A stretch of DNA of 64,000 bases from Antrihabitans spumae (GCF_043944905.1 NZ_JBIMSN010000094.1:1-64000), one strand, 5' to 3'; shown: positions 16,418 through 26,360, counted from the first letter of the stretch. Notes: generated by a model from the letters alone, not told the origin. Numbers and translations: made by a program.

Positions 16418-18547
16418 TCAGCCGACATCCACGCCGTAGTCCCTCGCGATTCCGGCGAGCCCGTTCGCGTACCCCTGCCCGATCGCACGGAACTTCCATT
16501 CGTCGCCGCGACGATATAATTCGCCGAACACCATCGCGGTCTCGGTCGACGCATCTTCGGTCAAGTCGTAGCGCGCGAGTTCACGATCCGTCGACCGGTC
16601 GACGACGCGGATGAAGGCGTCGCGCACCTGGCCGAACGACTGACCACGCGCATTCGCGTCGTAGATGGACACGGGGAAGAAGATGCTGCTGACTGCGTTC
16701 GTGATCGTCGTGAGGTCGATTTCGATTACTTCGTCGTCCCCATCGCCCGCACCGGTTAGGTTATCTCCGGTGTGGACGATGGCCCCGTCCGGCGACCGTA
16801 GGTTGTTGAAGAAGACGAAGTACGTGTCCGACAGGACGCGATTGTCGGAGCCGGTCGCGATCGCGCTCGCGTCGAGGTCGAACTCGATGCCTGCCGTGGT
16901 TCGGACATCCCAGCCAAGTCCGACGGATACCGATCGAAGTCCGGGTGCCTGCTTCGAAAGTGAGACGTTGGCGCCTTTGGTCAATGACGAAATTGTTGAT
17001 GGCGATCGTGGGGTCGCTGACGGCACTGCGCTAGGTTCGGCTGCCGCAGCGTCGGTGGGCGCAAGCGTGGCCAGGACGTCGAGCACGGCATCGCCGAACG
17101 CACCTCGGGGGGTGAGTCTTGGAGCGAGAGTGCCGCGTCGGCGGCCGTCGTGGACCTGGGGTTCGTGGACCTCGCCGCGTTCCATCCGCATGACGTCGTC
17201 CTTCGCCGTCACCGACCGGATTTCGGTGAGCACCCCAGTTGTCCAACGCGTGTAGTCCCAATTTGTTCGCGCGGGATGCGGGAGCTGCGAATAGGTGCGC
17301 TTCTCAAGCAGCGCGGCATGTAGTGTCCCGTCCTCGGCGAGCAGCCAAACGGTCTCGTCGCTTCCCGTGTGCGCGTAGTCGCCGCTGCCGTCCTCGAACT
17401 CGTAGGAGAGATGAGAGGCGAGGAGCCAGCCGCGGATTTCGGCCGGCTCGTTCGGTCGCCAATCATCGGTCCTCCAGTCCTGCGGCGCTGCCCCGACTGT
17501 GCCGAGAAGGCGGGCGGTGCGGCGCGCTTTCTCGACGATTTCGGCAAATCTCGCGTCGGACGCAGAGGCGATGTAGTCGTTGAGCGTTAGTACTCCGTCA
17601 GACGTCTGTCCGGTCGCAGCAGCTATTGGCGGATCGGAATTCGCCGGTGCGGGAACAGGGCGCGTGCCGAGCTGCTGAAGCCGGTACGCGTTCGCCGAGA
17701 TCTCCCAACCAATGGTGCTGATTTCCTCGTAGGTCATCTGCCGTGCGATCCGGAGCTCCAGTTGCACCATTCCGTTATCGGTGACCTTGACGCTGTATGG
17801 CGCGACGTCCTCCCTCCGGATCGCTTCGAGGAGCCGGGGGTCGGGATTGCTTGTAATCAGGCACGACAGCGAATAACAATCGGGGTACGGGCCGAAGAGG
17901 ACGACCAAGTCCTCGTCGTCGGCGACCGGAAACTTTGCCCTAAAAATCCCGATTCCCAGCGGCTGCCAGCCGTTGGCGCGCAGTGCCCGGGTCACGGTGC
18001 CGGGGACGTGGAGCGGTGTGTCGGACCGGCGGAGGTGACCGAGTCCCGGCAGTGACCAGAGGGGTACAGGGTCGGCGGTCCGGAAGATGTCGGCGAATCC
18101 GATCGGCGCTTCGGCGGTGCCGCTCGAAAGTGTGCTGTCGAACTGCCACGGAGGCGGAACGGTGCCGTGGGGCATTTCGCTATTCGCGACGAGTTGCATG
18201 AATTCGTTCATCCCTTGGAAGCAGTGCACGACGATCGCAGAGCCAGCGGGGCCGTCGACCGCCGTCCAGAACCGTTCCTCGCGGCCGGCAAGGGCACCGA
18301 CATAGGCGCCGCTCGAGTCAAGCAGACGGGTGCCATCGAACAGTCGCGACGCCTGCGTCACGGCGGTGAAGCAGGCAGCTATATCGCCAGGGCCGTAGAA
18401 GAACAGGTTGAGTCCAGCGTCGTGAATACCGATGTACAGCTGCTGCCTGGGATCGTATTCAAGCCCGGGGTCGTCGAGCGTCACACGCTCCGTTTCAACC
18501 GACGGCGGCGCCTGCGGACGCCCACCGCCTCTTCCGAAGATTCCCAT
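16418..18547 (-). CDS. Large protein with C-terminal TerD domain, 709 aa
   Basis: The C-terminal 190 residues (about 520-709) form a TerD domain. It has EFDLDASAIATG, FVFFNNLRSPDG, a GDGDDEVIEIDL calcium-binding stretch, and the closing WKFRAIGQGYANGLAGIARDYGVDV. The preceding 500 residues are unique, with RQQLYIGIHDAGLNLFFYGPGD near residue 40 and a variable Pro/Ala/Ser linker before the TerD domain. TerD proteins bind calcium and work in stress and biological-conflict systems. The true start is ATG at 18547, with AAGGAAG 6 bases upstream and the typical N-terminus MGIFGRGGG; the open frame to 18622 is ignored. It is a single gene, and a paralogue with the same C-terminus lies at 48545-49897. 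Confidence 0.85.
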   Translation of the reverse strand: MGIFGRGGGRPQAPPSVETERVTLDDPGLEYDPRQQLYIGIHDAGLNLFFYGPGDIAACFTAVTQASRLFDGTRLLDSSGAYVGALAGREERFWTAVDGPAGSAIVVHCFQGMNEFMQLVANSEMPHGTVPPPWQFDSTLSSGTAEAPIGFADIFRTADPVPLWSLPGLGHLRRSDTPLHVPGTVTRALRANGWQPLGIGIFRAKFPVADDEDLVVLFGPYPDCYSLSCLITSNPDPRLLEAIRREDVAPYSVKVTDNGMVQLELRIARQMTYEEISTIGWEISANAYRLQQLGTRPVPAPANSDPPIAAATGQTSDGVLTLNDYIASASDARFAEIVEKARRTARLLGTVGAAPQDWRTDDWRPNEPAEIRGWLLASHLSYEFEDGSGDYAHTGSDETVWLLAEDGTLHAALLEKRTYSQLPHPARTNWDYTRWTTGVLTEIRSVTAKDDVMRMERGEVHEPQVHDGRRRGTLAPRLTPRGAFGDAVLDVLATLAPTDAAAAEPSAVPSATPRSPSTISSLTKGANVSLSKQAPGLRSVSVGLGWDVRTTAGIEFDLDASAIATGSDNRVLSDTYFVFFNNLRSPDGAIVHTGDNLTGAGDGDDEVIEIDLTTITNAVSSIFFPVSIYDANARGQSFGQVRDAFIRVVDRSTDRELARYDLTEDASTETAMVFGELYRRGDEWKFRAIGQGYANGLAGIARDYGVDVG

Positions 18548-18709
18548 GGCACTTCCTTCCGATCCGATCGGGCGACAGTCGAAGTCGATTATCGTTGCGC
18601 CACATGCATTTCGAATGTCCATCGAACAATCGACATGCGTTGTGTCGACTAGGCCAGATCGGGCTGTCGACCGGAATGGCGGCGCCGCGGTGCCGCCGCC
18701 CCGCTTCGT

Positions 18710-19462
18710 TCAGGGAAGCAGGATGTATGACATCCCGGGCACGTCCTTGATCGTGCGGGTCGACCATTTGCCGGGGCCTGCGGTGGCGTTCATCTCCGTG
18801 GTGGTGATGTAGAGGCCATCACTCCGGCGGGCAACGGAATCCACCCAGGCGACGTGGCCGGCGGGTCGGTCGGCTCCGTGTACGCCGGGCTGGAACACGA
18901 CGATCGAGCGTGCCTGCGCATCGTCGACGACGGTCCAGCGGGCCGCACGCGCCGACGCCGCCCAGTCCTTCGCATTGCCCGCTAGCGCTGGGTAGTGCTT
19001 GCGACCGGAGGCATTGAACCACTTGTCGTACGCGCCCCATGTGCATTGGCCGGACACGCCGGTGTTGCTCGCGCGGGTCAAGCCGGTTGCACGGCTGCTC
19101 GTGGCTGAAACGGAAGTTTGGCCATCGCCGCAGACCGGCACAACCGGGTTGTTTGATCCAGTCTCAAGCATGGCATCGGTGACGTATCCGCCGTTGTCGA
19201 GCCGATTCCAGATGTTGGTCGTGACGCGGTAGGGGCCACCGCTGAAATTCGCACCACGAACGTGGCACAAGATGGTGATTCGTGTCCGGTTGGGGATCGT
19301 GCGCACGATGTTGCTGGCGGTCGTGGGCGCCTCACGGACATTGATTTTTCCCGCACCGGTGTTGACAGTGACGACACGGCTGTCGGCGTGTGCCTCGCCA
19401 ACACCAGTGACCACGCCGATTCCGACTGCCGCCAATGCGATGGCTGTACTGAACTTGCCCAT
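18710..19462 (-). CDS. Secreted CHAP-domain peptidoglycan amidase/endopeptidase with SH3-like domain
   Basis: This 250-aa exported cell-wall hydrolase starts with a signal peptide (MGKFSTAIALAAVGIGVVTG, cleavage after AHA at residue 26). Residues 29-100 are SH3b-like (INVREAP, GGYVTDAML), and residues 135-250 are a CHAP domain. Cys140 in GQCTWGAYDKW and His203 in GHVAWVDSV are the catalytic pair. CHAP enzymes cut amide bonds in the peptide part of peptidoglycan. It could serve growth, or act on competitor or phage-related walls; nothing in the sequence decides. It is divergent from the gene at 19780 and transcribed alone. The leader contains AAGGGCG about 10 bases before the ATG. Confidence 0.85.
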   Translation of the reverse strand: MGKFSTAIALAAVGIGVVTGVGEAHADSRVVTVNTGAGKINVREAPTTASNIVRTIPNRTRITILCHVRGANFSGGPYRVTTNIWNRLDNGGYVTDAMLETGSNNPVVPVCGDGQTSVSATSSRATGLTRASNTGVSGQCTWGAYDKWFNASGRKHYPALAGNAKDWAASARAARWTVVDDAQARSIVVFQPGVHGADRPAGHVAWVDSVARRSDGLYITTTEMNATAGPGKWSTRTIKDVPGMSYILLP

Positions 19463-19779
19463 GATGGGATTCGCCCTTCAGATCGGGCAGGTATTGGTCC
19501 TGCCGGCTGAAGACGAACCGATTCCCCGGAGCGCCGAAACACAGTCCCCGGTTGCAATTCAGCTGCGCGAGGGCTGGCTGTCCGACGAACGACCGACAGT
19601 CAACAGCCGTCTTCTGTGGAATCGTGATGACTGCGGGTCGGAGCATTGACTTTAGTATGTTCGGGCGCATGCAACTAGGAATGTGCGCCGGGCTGAATTC
19701 GACAACTGGCCCGGTCGCGGGGCACTACCGATATGTCGAAGGGTGCAAACCACTCACAACTACTCGCTGGAGTCAACAA
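19463..19779. other. Divergent intergenic region, about 317 bp
   Basis: It separates the CHAP hydrolase (minus) and the 133-aa gene (plus) and must hold both promoters. On the minus strand the leader has CCGGGGAATCGG and GGGCGAATCCC, which faintly recall pieces of the c-di-AMP (ydaO) riboswitch found before actinobacterial wall hydrolases. The rest of that aptamer is not in place, so I make no riboswitch call. Confidence 0.4.
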
Positions 19780-20181
19780 ATGGCCAAGCAGGTGGGATCC
19801 ATCCTGACGGCGGCTGCGCCGATCGCACAGGTGGCGGCCGCGGTACACAAGGCGGTCTATCAGAAACCTAGGCGGAGCTTCAAGTACCTATTGATGGTCG
19901 GTATGGGCGAGAGCTGGTCGATCGAGCGGCTTGGGCTGTCCGATCCTCGTCGATACGACGGCGCCAATCCAGTACCGGCCTATGACTTGGTCGATGCGCT
20001 CGGTATGTCGATCCATGTGACATACAGGCAAGATGGCGTAGGTACTAGCGCAGCCATTGTCGGATTCGGATTCGATCCCCCCAAAGCGGCGATTCTCCAT
20101 TCCGAGAAGTTCGCCCAGCGTACGGCAGAGTTGCTTGCGGAAGTCGGAGTGCAAGCCAGCGTCGACAAACTCAAGGCCTGA
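19780..20181 (+). CDS. Hypothetical protein, 133 aa
   Basis: This small protein of unknown function starts with an amphipathic alanine-rich helix (ILTAAAPIAQVAAAVHKAVY) that could sit on a membrane. It continues with FKYLLMVGMGESWSIERLGL and VTYRQDGVGTSAAIVGFGFDPPK, a probable alpha/beta fold. GGAG lies 8 bases before the ATG. It is followed after 25 bases by the TPR gene in the same direction, so they may share a transcript, but no family is recognised. Confidence 0.6.
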   Translation: MAKQVGSILTAAAPIAQVAAAVHKAVYQKPRRSFKYLLMVGMGESWSIERLGLSDPRRYDGANPVPAYDLVDALGMSIHVTYRQDGVGTSAAIVGFGFDPPKAAILHSEKFAQRTAELLAEVGVQASVDKLKA

Positions 20182-20206
20182 GAATGGACATACGTTTCGC
20201 CCGAAA

Positions 20207-23161
20207 ATGATTGAAAATGCGGACGGTCGGCCGAGCGGGTTGTCGATCGGACGAGGTTTGTTCGACAATGGAGCGTTCGCCGCGTCGCTCAGCTTCCTGT
20301 CGGCGGCGCTAGCGGAATGCCGCGCGGACGGTCGCGACGACGTGTCCGCCGAGTGCCTGCGGTGGATCGGTGCCGCCCATGCGCAGCTCGGTGCGGTCGA
20401 GGAAGCGGTTCGCGCTTTCCTGGATGCTCTTGCGTTGCTACCGGATCCGAGGTCGGAGGTGGCGATCGAATGCGCTGAGTCCGCAGGTATCGGGTTGCTT
20501 GAGCTCGACCGCCCGCGCGAAGCGCTTCCTCATTTGCGTGCTGCGTCGATCGAGTATCACAGGGTCGGCGCGGGCGAGGCCGCCGCCGATTGTGACGATG
20601 CGCTCGGCTGGGCCTTCGTTGGCGTCGAGAACTTCACAGAAGCGACACAGGCTTTCCGTCGCGCAGCTGACGGCATGATCGCGGCAGGTCGGCACGATGA
20701 CGCCGCCGTGTGTCTGCGCTGGCTCGCGGCCGCCCACGCAAATCTCGACGCCGTCGAGGAATCGGTGAACGCGTTCATCGAGGCAGTGCCACTATTCGCC
20801 GACCCGTTGTCAGAGCTGGCGATCCTCTGTGCCGAGTGCGCCGGTCTCGGTCTCAACAAGCTCGACCGGCCGCGTGAGGCGATTCCGTACCTGCGCACGG
20901 CGTCGACGCGATACCGGCAGGCAGGCATTGTTGCGGACGCTGCCGAAACAGACGATTCCCTTGCCTCAGCCCTTGTGGACATCGAGGAATCTGCCGAAGC
21001 AATCACGGCCTACAGGCGCGCGTCGGACGCCTATCTCTCGCTCGGCCGCGTACAGGACGCCGCCGACAGCCGGGCGCTCGCCGGGACTGCGGCGGTCGAG
21101 TTGGAGGATGCTGCACTCGTGCGTGGTGAGTTCAGCGCCGCGCGAGTGCTCTTCGAACGCCTCGACGACGCAGTCGACGACGTTGCACAGTGCTCATTCA
21201 TGCTCGGACTGGCGGCCGTGGATCTGAATGAGAATGCAAACGCGGAGGTCGAAATGCGCCGCGCGAGAGCAGGATTCGATGCCTGCGGCGGACGCTCCGC
21301 GGTTGCGGAGTGCGACGAGAGGCTCGGTGGACTGCTCGCAGATGATGGGCGTCTGGACGACGCTCTGTCGGCGTTCACCGCAGCCATCGCTGGCTACACG
21401 GAGTTCGAGCGGCATGGCGATATCGCGGATTGCCATCGTGGGATCGCGAACGTGCACGACAAGTCGGGGCGGATGGACCTGGTCGTGGAGGCGCTAGGCG
21501 ACGCCGTAACACACGACACTGCCGCCGGTCGACACGATCTGGCTGCGGACATGGACACTCTCCGTGGGATGAGCTTGTTCGAATTGAACCGACGTGACGA
21601 GGCAATCGCCGCGCTCGCGGCCGCGCGCGAGTACTACCGCCGAAACGACCGACAATCCGACGTGACGTGGTGCGATGTCGTCGAGGCCGCAGGTCGCATG
21701 TCGCTCGGCGAGGATATCGTCGAGGACACCTTCGCCCGCGCGAGCGCGGAGTTCCATGCGGTGGGCACCCTCGACCGCTACGCATGGACCGAACTCAAAT
21801 GGGCGACTGCGGCGGTGAACCGGGAGGACGTAACTGCCGCACTTATGCATCTCCGGGCCGCGCGCGCAGGAGCCGAGTCAGCAGGTGATGGCGACCTAGC
21901 CAGGGACTGCGACATGGGCGAGGCAGCGGCTCTGATGGCGATCGGAGGCTACGACCGGGCGATCGTGCTCGCGATGGCAGCTCGCGCTTCGTTCCTGCGA
22001 CGCGGGTACGGCGCAAAAGCGGCGAATTGCTTGCATATTATCGGGATCGTCAAGTACTTCCAAGGCCGAATTGCCGAGGCCGAGGTGGCGTTGAAGCAGG
22101 CGCGCGTCGAGTCGGATCACCTTGGTGCCGCGTACGAGGTCGCCATGATCGACTTCCATCTCGGTCAGGTCATCGGTGAATCGGGTCGGCTCGATTTGGG
22201 CGACGAGGTGATCGGTGCCGCGCGCGCGGGCTTCGCACGGCTGGGACTACCCGAGATGGTCGCCGCAACCGCCGGTATCTCCGCTGCAATGCTGTTTCGG
22301 CGTAAGGACTACGCCGGGGCCGAAGCAGCGCTCCGTGCCGCGGAGGTCGGACTTCCGCGCATCACCGATTTCGCCGTGGACCTCGCATTGCTCCGGCAGA
22401 ATCTGGCGAGCGCGATCCTCCTGCAGGGCGGCGCGGATCGCGCGCTGCCGATGATGCGGAGAGCGCGCGATGCAATCGCGTCGGGCTCAATCCAGCGCGA
22501 CTTCGTCGCGATGTGCGATATGAACATCGCGGTAGCCGAGCTGATGCGACACCGGCTGGATTCGGCGTACGCGTCGCTGCGATCGGCAAGGAGTGGCTAT
22601 TCGACTATGGGTGCGACCTTTTTTGTAGCGAAGGCTGACTTTATTGATGCGGCGATCGCAATCGCACGATCCCAACACCAGATCGCGCTCGATATTGCGA
22701 TACCAGCGGCAATTTTCATCGACGCACAACGGTTCACGTTCGCGCAGGCCGCCTCGCGCATAGCCTGGTCGGAACTGAACGCAGAGTTCCGCGTCACGTT
22801 GTTCGACTGGGTGCACAAGTTCGGCGACAAGACGATGCTGGCCGACCTCGTGGAGACGTCGATCAACTCTGGGACGCACTTCGCGGGCGTTGGACCGGCC
22901 GATCCAACGGTGAGCATGGGAGCCCTCGTCGGTGTCGGCACTGCGACGACAGACGCCGCCAGTCCCAACACGCGATCCGCGGCTGCGCCATACGACCTCG
23001 GTGGTGCGGCCGCACTGCTCGCCGGTCCTGTCCTTCCTCTGCGGCCGCCGCCGCTGCTGATTATGCACAAAGGTCACACCGCCCTTGGCGCATACGCGGA
23101 GCGCGCCGACGAGCTGTACGAGCGGATCATTCGGCCGAGCGCTATCGACGCGCTGCGGTGA
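20207..23161 (+). CDS. TPR-repeat protein with C-terminal CHAT-associated domain, 984 aa
   Basis: This is a long array of tetratricopeptide-like helix pairs (about residues 20-820, units of roughly 36-40 residues such as FREAALPHLRAA, AVRAFLDALALLPD, EAITAYRRASDAYL), a protein-binding scaffold. The last 170 residues (VETSINSGTHFAG ... GPVLPLRPPPLLIMH ... ALGAYAERADELY) match the C-terminus of the TPR protein at 28003-29640. That segment resembles the region leading into CHAT protease domains, but no His/Cys pair follows, so the protein is likely a non-catalytic sensor or adaptor. The start at ATG 20207 lacks a clear ribosome site; a frame open to 20057 overlaps the upstream gene. It follows the 133-aa gene closely. 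Confidence 0.75.
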   Translation: MIENADGRPSGLSIGRGLFDNGAFAASLSFLSAALAECRADGRDDVSAECLRWIGAAHAQLGAVEEAVRAFLDALALLPDPRSEVAIECAESAGIGLLELDRPREALPHLRAASIEYHRVGAGEAAADCDDALGWAFVGVENFTEATQAFRRAADGMIAAGRHDDAAVCLRWLAAAHANLDAVEESVNAFIEAVPLFADPLSELAILCAECAGLGLNKLDRPREAIPYLRTASTRYRQAGIVADAAETDDSLASALVDIEESAEAITAYRRASDAYLSLGRVQDAADSRALAGTAAVELEDAALVRGEFSAARVLFERLDDAVDDVAQCSFMLGLAAVDLNENANAEVEMRRARAGFDACGGRSAVAECDERLGGLLADDGRLDDALSAFTAAIAGYTEFERHGDIADCHRGIANVHDKSGRMDLVVEALGDAVTHDTAAGRHDLAADMDTLRGMSLFELNRRDEAIAALAAAREYYRRNDRQSDVTWCDVVEAAGRMSLGEDIVEDTFARASAEFHAVGTLDRYAWTELKWATAAVNREDVTAALMHLRAARAGAESAGDGDLARDCDMGEAAALMAIGGYDRAIVLAMAARASFLRRGYGAKAANCLHIIGIVKYFQGRIAEAEVALKQARVESDHLGAAYEVAMIDFHLGQVIGESGRLDLGDEVIGAARAGFARLGLPEMVAATAGISAAMLFRRKDYAGAEAALRAAEVGLPRITDFAVDLALLRQNLASAILLQGGADRALPMMRRARDAIASGSIQRDFVAMCDMNIAVAELMRHRLDSAYASLRSARSGYSTMGATFFVAKADFIDAAIAIARSQHQIALDIAIPAAIFIDAQRFTFAQAASRIAWSELNAEFRVTLFDWVHKFGDKTMLADLVETSINSGTHFAGVGPADPTVSMGALVGVGTATTDAASPNTRSAAAPYDLGGAAALLAGPVLPLRPPPLLIMHKGHTALGAYAERADELYERIIRPSAIDALR

Positions 23162-23286
23162 CAGATCACCGTCCGGTCCGGGCACAAATTGTGCGGCCTA
23201 TACATGCGTGATCCGAAATGCCCAATGTTCGTCTCCCATCACCGAGAAGTGCACCGAACTGTGCCGACGAGCCGGCCTGCCGAAGT

Positions 23287-23778
23287 TCACAGCAATTGAG
23301 CATCGGATGCGCAGTAATCGAGATCGTTTTCGTCTTCCAAAACCTCGCGTATGACCTCGGCACGCTCGCGTAGTTCGACCTTCAAGTCGTCAAGCATCGC
23401 GGCGACTATGTCGCGGTAGTTGGGCTTGTGGAGTTCGAGCCATTTGGTGGCCGTGTATTCGATCAGCACCTGAGAGAGCGGCACCTCCGTCCCTAGCGCG
23501 CCATGCATTCGTTTGAATATCGGGTCCGTCGCGTAGTCAGTTGCGTTGGCATCGATCCACTCGACCACGAGCTGTTCGTCGCGGTTGATGATCCGTTCGA
23601 ACTCGTTGAGCTCTATGTCTGTCAGTCCGTCCGATAGACGCGTGCCCACGCGGAGCTCCAGTTCGTAATAGATCTGGTGCAGGAACTTATAGATCTGGTG
23701 CAGGAACTTGTCCGCGGCCGCTCGCGGCACGCCTTCGAGTCCGACCTCGGCCAGAAAGTCGTAGTCCAGGGTGATCAT
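23287..23778 (-). CDS. DUF5663-domain protein
   Basis: This 163-aa acidic protein opens with the DUF5663 signature: LDYDFLAEVGLEGVP, then ELELRVGTRLSDGLTDIELNEFE. The function of this domain is unknown. The copy carries a duplicated KFLHQIY heptapeptide at residues 24-37 caused by a perfect 21-bp tandem repeat, which lengthens the first helix by about two turns. The rest is helical and charged and ends with an acidic tail (LEDENDLDY). AAGGAA lies 6 bases before the ATG. The gene diverges from the HerA-type ATPase at 23973 and converges on the TPR gene; a shared regulatory region with the ATPase is possible. Confidence 0.7.
   Translation of the reverse strand: MITLDYDFLAEVGLEGVPRAAADKFLHQIYKFLHQIYYELELRVGTRLSDGLTDIELNEFERIINRDEQLVVEWIDANATDYATDPIFKRMHGALGTEVPLSQVLIEYTATKWLELHKPNYRDIVAAMLDDLKVELRERAEVIREVLEDENDLDYCASDAQLL
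23668..23709. repeat. Perfect 21-bp tandem duplication inside the DUF5663 gene
   Basis: The unit atagatctggtgcaggaact(t) occurs twice with no mismatch, at 23668-23688 and 23689-23709. It adds seven codons in frame. The lack of any divergence means it is recent, either in the genome or as an assembly artefact. Confidence 0.9.
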
Positions 23779-23972
23779 GTGAGGTTCCTTGCTCCGTCGG
23801 GTTATGCCGAACCAACCGATTCCCCACGGCTGAGTTATCGGAACGAATGAGGCCCTGATAGCCGGGTGTGCTGTTCATCTGAGCGGACACAGTCGCGGAC
23901 TGCGTGGGGAATCGGTTGAGAGAATGCCGCGACACATCGACGATGCGCGAATCGCACCTGTTGGAGGCGCCG

Positions 23973-26360
23973 ATGTCACGTCCTGAATTCGGAAACAGTC
24001 CCGAAAGACCCACAGTGATGCACGGAGTCGAGATGACCGGGCTGCGGCGGCTGGGCGACACCCGCGCTAATGCGCTTCGTCGTGAAATCCCCGAGATGCG
24101 CGGACGGCTTGTTGCGGAACTGCCTGGGTCTGCACTGGAATTGCGCGTCGACACCGACCACGACGGTGTCGTACGCACGCTGGTCCTGGTCGACGCAGGC
24201 TCGGACACCGAACTCTTGGCCGCCGAGGTTACTGCCGTATTGGAAGGCATCGCTGACGTGCGCTCCATAGGGGCGGCGACGGGAAATGAGCGCATGGAGT
24301 GGCCCATCCAGGTTATTCGTGAAGAGTGCACCTTGGGTTATGAAATACCCGGTTCATCGGTCCTTAAGAAGGTCCCGCTCGATGTGTCGGACCGGCGGCG
24401 TGCGGTGTGGCTGGGCCGTCCCGCCGTTGTCGACTGGGTTGGTCCTCATCCGGGCCACGGCGTCCGAATTCGATTGTGGGCCAGCAAGGGCATCGAACGC
24501 GACGGATGCATCGCGACGTGGACGGTGGTCACGGATGGGCAGTCGCCGTCGTTGCGACTGCGGGCTTGGTTGAGGTCTCTGTTACCGGGCCTCGTGATCG
24601 CAACCAACCCAGGTGGAGCCCCGAACAAATTGGAAGTTGGGAGCGAGCAGTTGGGATTGGCACTACCGGTGCCCGTAGTTGGAAGCGACCCCGTCACCGG
24701 AGTGAGACTCGGTGCTGCGGCACCAATCCCGATGAATCCATCGGCGCTATCGGATTCGGATGAAACTGCGGTCCGGATCGGTGTCGGCCGCACGCCGGGC
24801 GGTAGCCGGTGGCCGCTGCGATTGAGCGAGACCGAGCGGCTGCGGCATCTCCATGTATTTGGGCGTACCGGCACAGGTAAGTCGACATTCCTAGCCGGAA
24901 TTGTGAACGAGATAGCCACGGGCAGCGAAGGCATGTTGGTGCTCGATCCACACGGACATTTGATCGATCGAATTATTGCAGAGCTACCGGAATCGGCACG
25001 CGGGCGCACCTGGGTGATCCGATCCGGTGATGTCGAAGCGCCCGTCCCGCTTAACCCGATGGCGGTGGAGGATCCGGATCGACGTGAGATCGCCATCGAA
25101 GCAATGTGCGGCATGTTTCAGTACTTGTTCGACCGGACCAATACTGGAATAGTCGGGCCCCGTTTCCGTGAGCGTCTCGGCATGGCGCTGCGTGCACTTG
25201 CGGCAGTTCACGGCGGAAACGCTTCGGTATTGGATGTGCCTCTGGCATTGGCTGACGACAAGTTCATGCGAGCTGCAGTGAACGCGTCAGGAGACGAACG
25301 TCTGAAGAAATGGTTCGAGAACGATGTCGTCAACCGGCGTTCAAACGAGTACGGAGATCTCGTCTCCTGGGTCAACTCGAAGTTCGAGGCTTTCACGGCC
25401 ACCGCCGCGATGCGAGCAATCCTTGGTAGCGGCGCCGATGCCTTCGATATGGCAGAGGCGATGGATTCGGGGCGGATAATCCTCGTCGATCTTTCGAAGT
25501 CGTCTTTGGGTGAACAATCAGCGCGTCTGCTCGGTTACTTGCACTTGCATCGGTTGTGGGAAGCGACGCTGCGGCGGTCCACAGCGAGGGCGTTCACGGT
25601 GGTCGTCGACGAAGTGCATTCCGTCATTTCAGGTTCGTTGACGGCGATGTTGTCCGAGGGCCGGAAGTTCGGCTTATCGGTGATCATGGCCAACCAGTAC
25701 CTCGGCCAGCTGGATGACGATCTGCGACCCGCAGTCGACGGCAATGTTGCGACTACGGTCTCTTTCCGATGCGCGGCACAAGATGCCGCAGCGATGTATC
25801 GGCGGCTGGGTGGAAACATTGATACATCGACGTTGATGGCGTTGCCCGACCTGACGGCGATCATTCAGCGGACGGCGGCGCCGGGTTCCGGCGAGCCGTA
25901 CACGATGTCAGTGGACCACAACGCGCGAACCACTCCGCGGATCGCTGCGGACTTGACAGACTTCCACGCAGCACTGGAGGAGTCCACCAATAGGGGGTTG
26001 GTGGAACCGCACCGGAAACACACCGAGCGAGCACGGGCAGGCAAGTCCAATCTGAGTCTCCCCATCGCCGATAACCCCGCAACGCCGCCGCGCCCCTCGG
26101 TGACTAGCGAGCGCCGGCTGGCAAGCCTCCGGAACGGACGTCGTTCCTCGATGAGTGGCTCGCGAAACGTCAAGCAATGCAGGCCAAATCGGGGAAATCG
26201 GTCCAATCGCCGCAGAGTACGGCACCCGCTACTAATGAGGAATCGGCGTAGGGGACCGGCTGTGCGGGAAGTGATTCTGCAATGTTCAGTGGCGGTGTTG
26301 GCGTCCGAAAGCGCCCCCGCGGAGCGCCTCAAGGCGGTGGGCGGACCCGAGAGAAGCTGA
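23973..26360 (+). CDS. HerA/DUF87-type P-loop ATPase with frameshifted C-terminus
   Basis: This is a RecA-fold ATPase of the FtsK/HerA/VirD4 kind, which pump DNA or proteins. Walker A is FGRTGTGKST (Lys303), followed by GMLVLDPHGHLIDRII as in DUF87 proteins. Walker B is RIILVDLSK near residue 504; VVVDEVHSV and GLSVIMANQYLGQL are the sensor strands. The 250 residues before the P-loop are unique. The start at 23973 has GGAGG 5 bases upstream. After about residue 710 the frame turns arginine-rich and unnatural, while the -1 frame reads TSFLDEWLAKRQAMQAKSGK and stops at 26251. The natural protein is therefore about 760 aa and the present tail results from a frameshift near 26100. The ATPase core is untouched, so activity may persist. 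Confidence 0.8.
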   Translation: MSRPEFGNSPERPTVMHGVEMTGLRRLGDTRANALRREIPEMRGRLVAELPGSALELRVDTDHDGVVRTLVLVDAGSDTELLAAEVTAVLEGIADVRSIGAATGNERMEWPIQVIREECTLGYEIPGSSVLKKVPLDVSDRRRAVWLGRPAVVDWVGPHPGHGVRIRLWASKGIERDGCIATWTVVTDGQSPSLRLRAWLRSLLPGLVIATNPGGAPNKLEVGSEQLGLALPVPVVGSDPVTGVRLGAAAPIPMNPSALSDSDETAVRIGVGRTPGGSRWPLRLSETERLRHLHVFGRTGTGKSTFLAGIVNEIATGSEGMLVLDPHGHLIDRIIAELPESARGRTWVIRSGDVEAPVPLNPMAVEDPDRREIAIEAMCGMFQYLFDRTNTGIVGPRFRERLGMALRALAAVHGGNASVLDVPLALADDKFMRAAVNASGDERLKKWFENDVVNRRSNEYGDLVSWVNSKFEAFTATAAMRAILGSGADAFDMAEAMDSGRIILVDLSKSSLGEQSARLLGYLHLHRLWEATLRRSTARAFTVVVDEVHSVISGSLTAMLSEGRKFGLSVIMANQYLGQLDDDLRPAVDGNVATTVSFRCAAQDAAAMYRRLGGNIDTSTLMALPDLTAIIQRTAAPGSGEPYTMSVDHNARTTPRIAADLTDFHAALEESTNRGLVEPHRKHTERARAGKSNLSLPIADNPATPPRPSVTSERRLASLRNGRRSSMSGSRNVKQCRPNRGNRSNRRRVRHPLLMRNRRRGPAVREVILQCSVAVLASESAPAERLKAVGGPERS

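Noticed and set aside
19463..19640. c-di-AMP (ydaO) riboswitch before the CHAP hydrolase
   Set aside because: Only CCGGGGAAT-like and GGGCGAATCCC pieces are present; the remaining conserved core (CCCGUCAGCUAACC-type) is absent and the spacing is wrong.
23162..23286. Short palindrome GCACAA-A-TTGTGC between convergent genes as a terminator
   Set aside because: The stem is only 6 bp with a one-base centre, which cannot form a stable hairpin.
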